DNA from: Gemmatimonadales bacterium
GTDB taxonomy: Bacteria > Gemmatimonadota > Gemmatimonadetes > Gemmatimonadales > GWC2-71-9
Assembly (NCBI GenBank): GCA_013812695.1
Contig: JACCSZ010000372.1
Span: forward strand, 1-8,797
Direction of reading: 5' to 3'
DNA length: 8,797 nucleotides
This document shows, piece by piece, positions 6,769 to 8,797 of this stretch; positions within the stretch are counted from its first letter, which is position 1, and every line of letters starts with the position of its first letter. The translations under genes were made by a program, and so were the position numbers. The notes under the pieces are model-generated. The model was not told the origin of the DNA, did no database searches, and saw nothing but the letters and a program-made list of their open reading frames with translations.

Positions 6769-7166
6769 CCGCCGCACCGGAATTCCGCTGGCAGGCCGTG
6801 GGTCGCCGCAAGACGAGCGTCGCGCGGGTGTACCTCAGACCCGGCACCGGCAAGTGGGACATCAACGGCCGCACCCTGGGCGACTACTTTCCGCGCCCGT
6901 CGCTGGTCCAGCACATCCAGCAGAGCTTCACGGCCACCGATACGCTGGGCGCGTTCGACGTGAAAGCGCATGTGGACGGCGGCGGTCAGGCGGGACAGGC
7001 CGGTGCGCTCCGGCTCGGCATCGCCCGGGCGCTGGTAGAGGCCGACGGGCAGCACCGCACCAAGTTGCGCGCGGCTGGGCTCATGACGCGCGATCCGCGC
7101 GCCGTCGAGCGCAAGAAGCCGGGCCGTCCGGGGGCCCGGAAGCGGTTCCAGTTCAGCAAGCGGTAG
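6765..7166 (+). CDS. rpsI: Small ribosomal subunit protein S9 (uS9)
   Basis: S9 sits in the head of the 30S subunit, and its C-terminal tail reaches toward tRNA in the P site. The 133-residue product contains AVGRRKTSVARVYLRPGTGK near the start, GGGQAGQAGALRLGIARALV in the middle (residues about 72-91), and the basic C-terminus TRDPRAVERKKPGRPGARKR ending FQFSKR. The terminal SKR is the invariant family ending, so the gene is complete. The start ATG overlaps the rplM stop by 4 bases. About 13 residues precede the GRRKTS motif, slightly more than the shortest homologues, with no other start in between. Confidence 0.97.
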   Translation: MTAAPEFRWQAVGRRKTSVARVYLRPGTGKWDINGRTLGDYFPRPSLVQHIQQSFTATDTLGAFDVKAHVDGGGQAGQAGALRLGIARALVEADGQHRTKLRAAGLMTRDPRAVERKKPGRPGARKRFQFSKR

Positions 7167-7189
7167 TTGGAAGGGAACATTCTCAGCAC

Positions 7190-7240
7190 AGCGAAGGAGC
7201 CATACCTCGGGCTCCGCTCCTTCGCTCCGCTCAGGATGAC
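7190..7240. repeat. Palindromic intergenic repeat (REP-like) between rpsI and rpsB
   Basis: AGCGAAGGAGC (7190-7200) is the exact reverse complement of GCTCCTTCGCT (7216-7226), an 11-bp stem with a 15-base loop. GGAGC can also pair with GCTCC at 7211-7215. The right arm continues as CCGCTCAGGATGAC (7227-7240). From general knowledge this GCTCCTTCGCTCCGCTCAGG type of sequence recurs in intergenic regions of several high-GC bacterial phyla, so this is probably a dispersed repeat and not a local operator. No T-run follows, so it is a poor intrinsic terminator. The rest of the 186-base rpsI-rpsB spacer (7167-7189 and 7241-7352) shows no gene and no convincing promoter, though rpsB may need its own. 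Confidence 0.7.
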
Positions 7241-7352
7241 TCCCCATCTCGCACACCGCGGGATCCTGGCGCGGGTGCCCTACGGGGTCGACGCCCGGAG
7301 ATGAACGCGGTGGACGCCTAACCCTCACGATAGATCGGACACGCACACCCGC

Positions 7353-8255
7353 ATGGCACAGCCCCAACTGCAGGACCTGCTCGAAGCCGGCGTTCACTTC
7401 GGCCACCAGACCCGACGCTGGAACCCGAAGATGCGGCGCTTCATCTTCGCCGAGCGCTCGGGCATCTACATCATCGATCTGCAGAAGACCCTGCGCCAAA
7501 TCCTGAAGGCCCAGGAGCTGCTCAGGACCGTTGTCCTCAAAGGCGAGGGCGTGCTGTTCGTCTGCACCAAGAAGCAGCTCAAGGCCATCGTCCAGGCCGA
7601 GGCCGCCGAGAACGGCGCGTTCTACGTCACCGAGCGGTGGCTGGGCGGCATGCTCACGAATTTCCAGACGATCAAGAAGCAGATCCGTCGCCTCCGGGAG
7701 CTCGAGCAGGGCGCGGCCGATGGCGACTTCGAGAACTACACGAAGAAGGAAAAGCTCCTGTTCGAGCGCGAGCGCGTGAAGCTGAGCCGCAACCTGGAAG
7801 GCATCAAGCTGATGGGCCGGCTGCCGGGTGCGCTCTTCGTGGTCGATGCCAAGAAGGAAAAGATCGCCGTGGCCGAAGCCAACAAGCTCGGCATTCCGGT
7901 AGTCGCCATCGTGGACACCAACGCCGATCCGGACGTCATCACCGTCCCGATCCCCGGCAACGACGACGCCATCCGCTCGGTCAGCCTGATCACCGCCGCG
8001 CTGTCGGACGTCATCAAGGAATCCCGCCAGCAGATGCCGATGCGCGAAACCAGCGAGGACCTCGAGGCCGAGACCTACAGCACCGATGGGAGCGGCGAGG
8101 GCGAGAGCGAAGCCGACCGCAAGCGCCGCCGGCCCCGCCGGAAGCGTCGGCCGAAGCCGGAGGCCATCGCCGCGCGGCTCAAGACCGATGCGGACGGGAT
8201 CCCCGAGCCCGCCGAGCCTGCCACCACCGGCGCGGCCGTCGAGGGCGGCGCATAA
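7353..8255 (+). CDS. rpsB: Small ribosomal subunit protein S2 (uS2) with basic C-terminal extension
   Basis: S2 is a late-assembling 30S protein at the head-body junction that interacts with S1 in many bacteria. The 300-residue product has the full core: LLEAGVHFGHQTRRWNPKM near the start, IFAERSGIYIIDLQKTL, RWLGGMLTNFQTIKKQIRRL, KEKLLFERERVKLSRNLEGI, and VVAIVDTNADPDVITVPIPG near residue 190. The core ends near residue 228. The remaining 70 residues are extra compared with the 241-residue E. coli protein: an acidic, serine-rich stretch (232-254), then a highly basic patch (DRKRRRPRRKRRPKPE, 255-270), then an Ala/Pro/Glu tail. No Shine-Dalgarno precedes the ATG. The gene is followed by a terminator-like hairpin and then tsf. 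Confidence 0.97.
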   Translation: MAQPQLQDLLEAGVHFGHQTRRWNPKMRRFIFAERSGIYIIDLQKTLRQILKAQELLRTVVLKGEGVLFVCTKKQLKAIVQAEAAENGAFYVTERWLGGMLTNFQTIKKQIRRLRELEQGAADGDFENYTKKEKLLFERERVKLSRNLEGIKLMGRLPGALFVVDAKKEKIAVAEANKLGIPVVAIVDTNADPDVITVPIPGNDDAIRSVSLITAALSDVIKESRQQMPMRETSEDLEAETYSTDGSGEGESEADRKRRRPRRKRRPKPEAIAARLKTDADGIPEPAEPATTGAAVEGGA

Positions 8256-8279
8256 GCGCGGGTCGAACCAGTGGAGCAT

Positions 8280-8325
8280 CCGCCGCTCCTGGCCCGTGCG
8301 GGCCGTGAGCGGCGGTCTTAGTATT
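8280..8325 (+). terminator. Terminator-like hairpin between rpsB and tsf
   Basis: CCGCCGCTC (8280-8288) pairs perfectly with GAGCGGCGG (8307-8315). Inside, GGCCC (8291-8295) pairs with GGGCC (8300-8304) around a GTGC loop; only a small internal mismatch (8289-8290 against 8305-8306) separates the stems. TCTTAGTATT follows (8316-8325), an imperfect T-rich tract. This could be an intrinsic terminator or a partial attenuator that lowers tsf transcription relative to rpsB. The T-tract is interrupted, so full termination is uncertain. Confidence 0.65.
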
Positions 8326-8354
8326 CACCCCTGACGGCATCCCGGTTGGAGACT

Positions 8355-8797
8355 ATGGCGAGCGTGACGATTTCACCGAAGGACGTAAGCGAGCTGCGGG
8401 CGCGCACCGGCGCCGGCATGATGGACTGCAAGCGCGCCCTCGAGGAGGCCGCGGGCGACATGGAGAAGGCGGGGGAAATCCTTCGCAAGAAAGGCATCGC
8501 CAAGGCCGAGAAGCGCGCGGGGCGCACCGCATCGCAGGGGCTCGTGGTGAGCTACATCCACCACAACGCGCAGGTGGGGGTCCTGCTCGAGCTCAACAGC
8601 GAGACCGACTTCGTGGCCCGGAACGAGGCGTTCCAGCAGCTCGCCCGCGACATCGCGCTTCACATCGCCTCCGCGGATCCCGTCGGGGTCTCGGCCGAGG
8701 ACGTGCCGGCCGATCTGGTCGAGCGTGAGCGGCGCATCGCCGAGGAGCAGGTGGCGGCGGAGGGCAAACCGGAGGCGGTCCGCGCCAAGATCGTGGA
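8355..8797 (+). CDS. tsf: Elongation factor Ts, N-terminal part (runs off right edge)
   Basis: EF-Ts is the cytoplasmic nucleotide exchange factor that releases GDP from EF-Tu. The visible 147 codons have no stop and continue past the window. The N-terminal UBA-like module is clear: VSELRARTGAGMMDCKRALE, followed by GDMEKAGEILRKKGIAKAEK and the basic KRAGRTASQGLV. The core starts with LLELNSETDFVARNEAF, where Asp85-Phe86 are the residues that in E. coli EF-Ts (Asp80-Phe81) insert into EF-Tu near the nucleotide. The segment DVPADLVERERRIAEEQVAA follows, as in full-length EF-Ts. The ATG at 8355 has the only plausible Shine-Dalgarno in the ribosomal cluster, GGAG at 8348-8351, though only 3 bases away. 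It lies 99 bases after rpsB, the common pairing. Confidence 0.97.
   Translation, partial: MASVTISPKDVSELRARTGAGMMDCKRALEEAAGDMEKAGEILRKKGIAKAEKRAGRTASQGLVVSYIHHNAQVGVLLELNSETDFVARNEAFQQLARDIALHIASADPVGVSAEDVPADLVERERRIAEEQVAAEGKPEAVRAKIV

Noticed and set aside
7190..7226. Inverted repeat after rpsI as an intrinsic terminator
   Set aside because: No T-run follows the stem, and the sequence matches a dispersed-repeat style better.
6690..8279. Minus-strand open frame (529 codons) opposite rpsI and rpsB
   Set aside because: It is antisense to ribosomal protein genes and passes through the palindromic repeat (giving the HPERSEG-type peptide often produced by such repeats); no family resemblance is visible.

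Overview
The window reads as a high-GC bacterial chromosome segment with strongly GC-biased third codon positions. The gene order rplM-rpsI-rpsB-tsf, the sequence style of the proteins and a probable PknB-type kinase next to the carboxylase genes suggest the FCB side of the tree, most likely Gemmatimonadota. That placement is inference from gene order and protein style, not from a marker search.

Layout. (1) Positions 1 to about 218, minus strand: the N-terminal piece of a Ser/Thr protein kinase that runs off the left edge. (2) After a short divergent intergenic region, a plus-strand cluster from 336 to 6228 holds five genes. They are the carboxyltransferase (beta) subunit of an acyl-CoA carboxylase (propionyl-CoA type by its specificity residue), an unrecognised exported TPR-like protein, a biotin carboxylase, a TrmA/RlmCD-type RNA uracil-5-methyltransferase with its Fe-S cysteines, and a biotin carboxyl carrier protein. 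Biotin carboxylase, methyltransferase and carrier are joined by two 4-base GTGA stop/start overlaps. (3) A good promoter candidate (TTGACC-18-TATCTT) overlaps the stop codon of the carrier gene and leads into the ribosomal cluster: rplM and rpsI (ATGA overlap), a spacer with a palindromic repeat, rpsB, a terminator-like hairpin, and tsf, which is cut by the right edge.

How the genes work together. The biotin carboxylase carboxylates biotin on the carrier protein, and the beta subunit transfers the carboxyl group to an acyl-CoA, probably propionyl-CoA to give methylmalonyl-CoA. In many bacteria the biotin carboxylase and carrier are one fused alpha subunit. Here they are separate genes with an RNA methyltransferase gene between them. 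The second half encodes translation parts: large-subunit protein L13, small-subunit proteins S9 and S2, and the EF-Tu exchange factor EF-Ts.

The window is mostly housekeeping. I see no CRISPR array, prophage, transposase, toxin-antitoxin pair or defence island. The points worth a second look are the methyltransferase inside a split carboxylase operon, the unknown exported protein, the leaderless-looking starts, the palindromic repeat and the rpsB-tsf hairpin.
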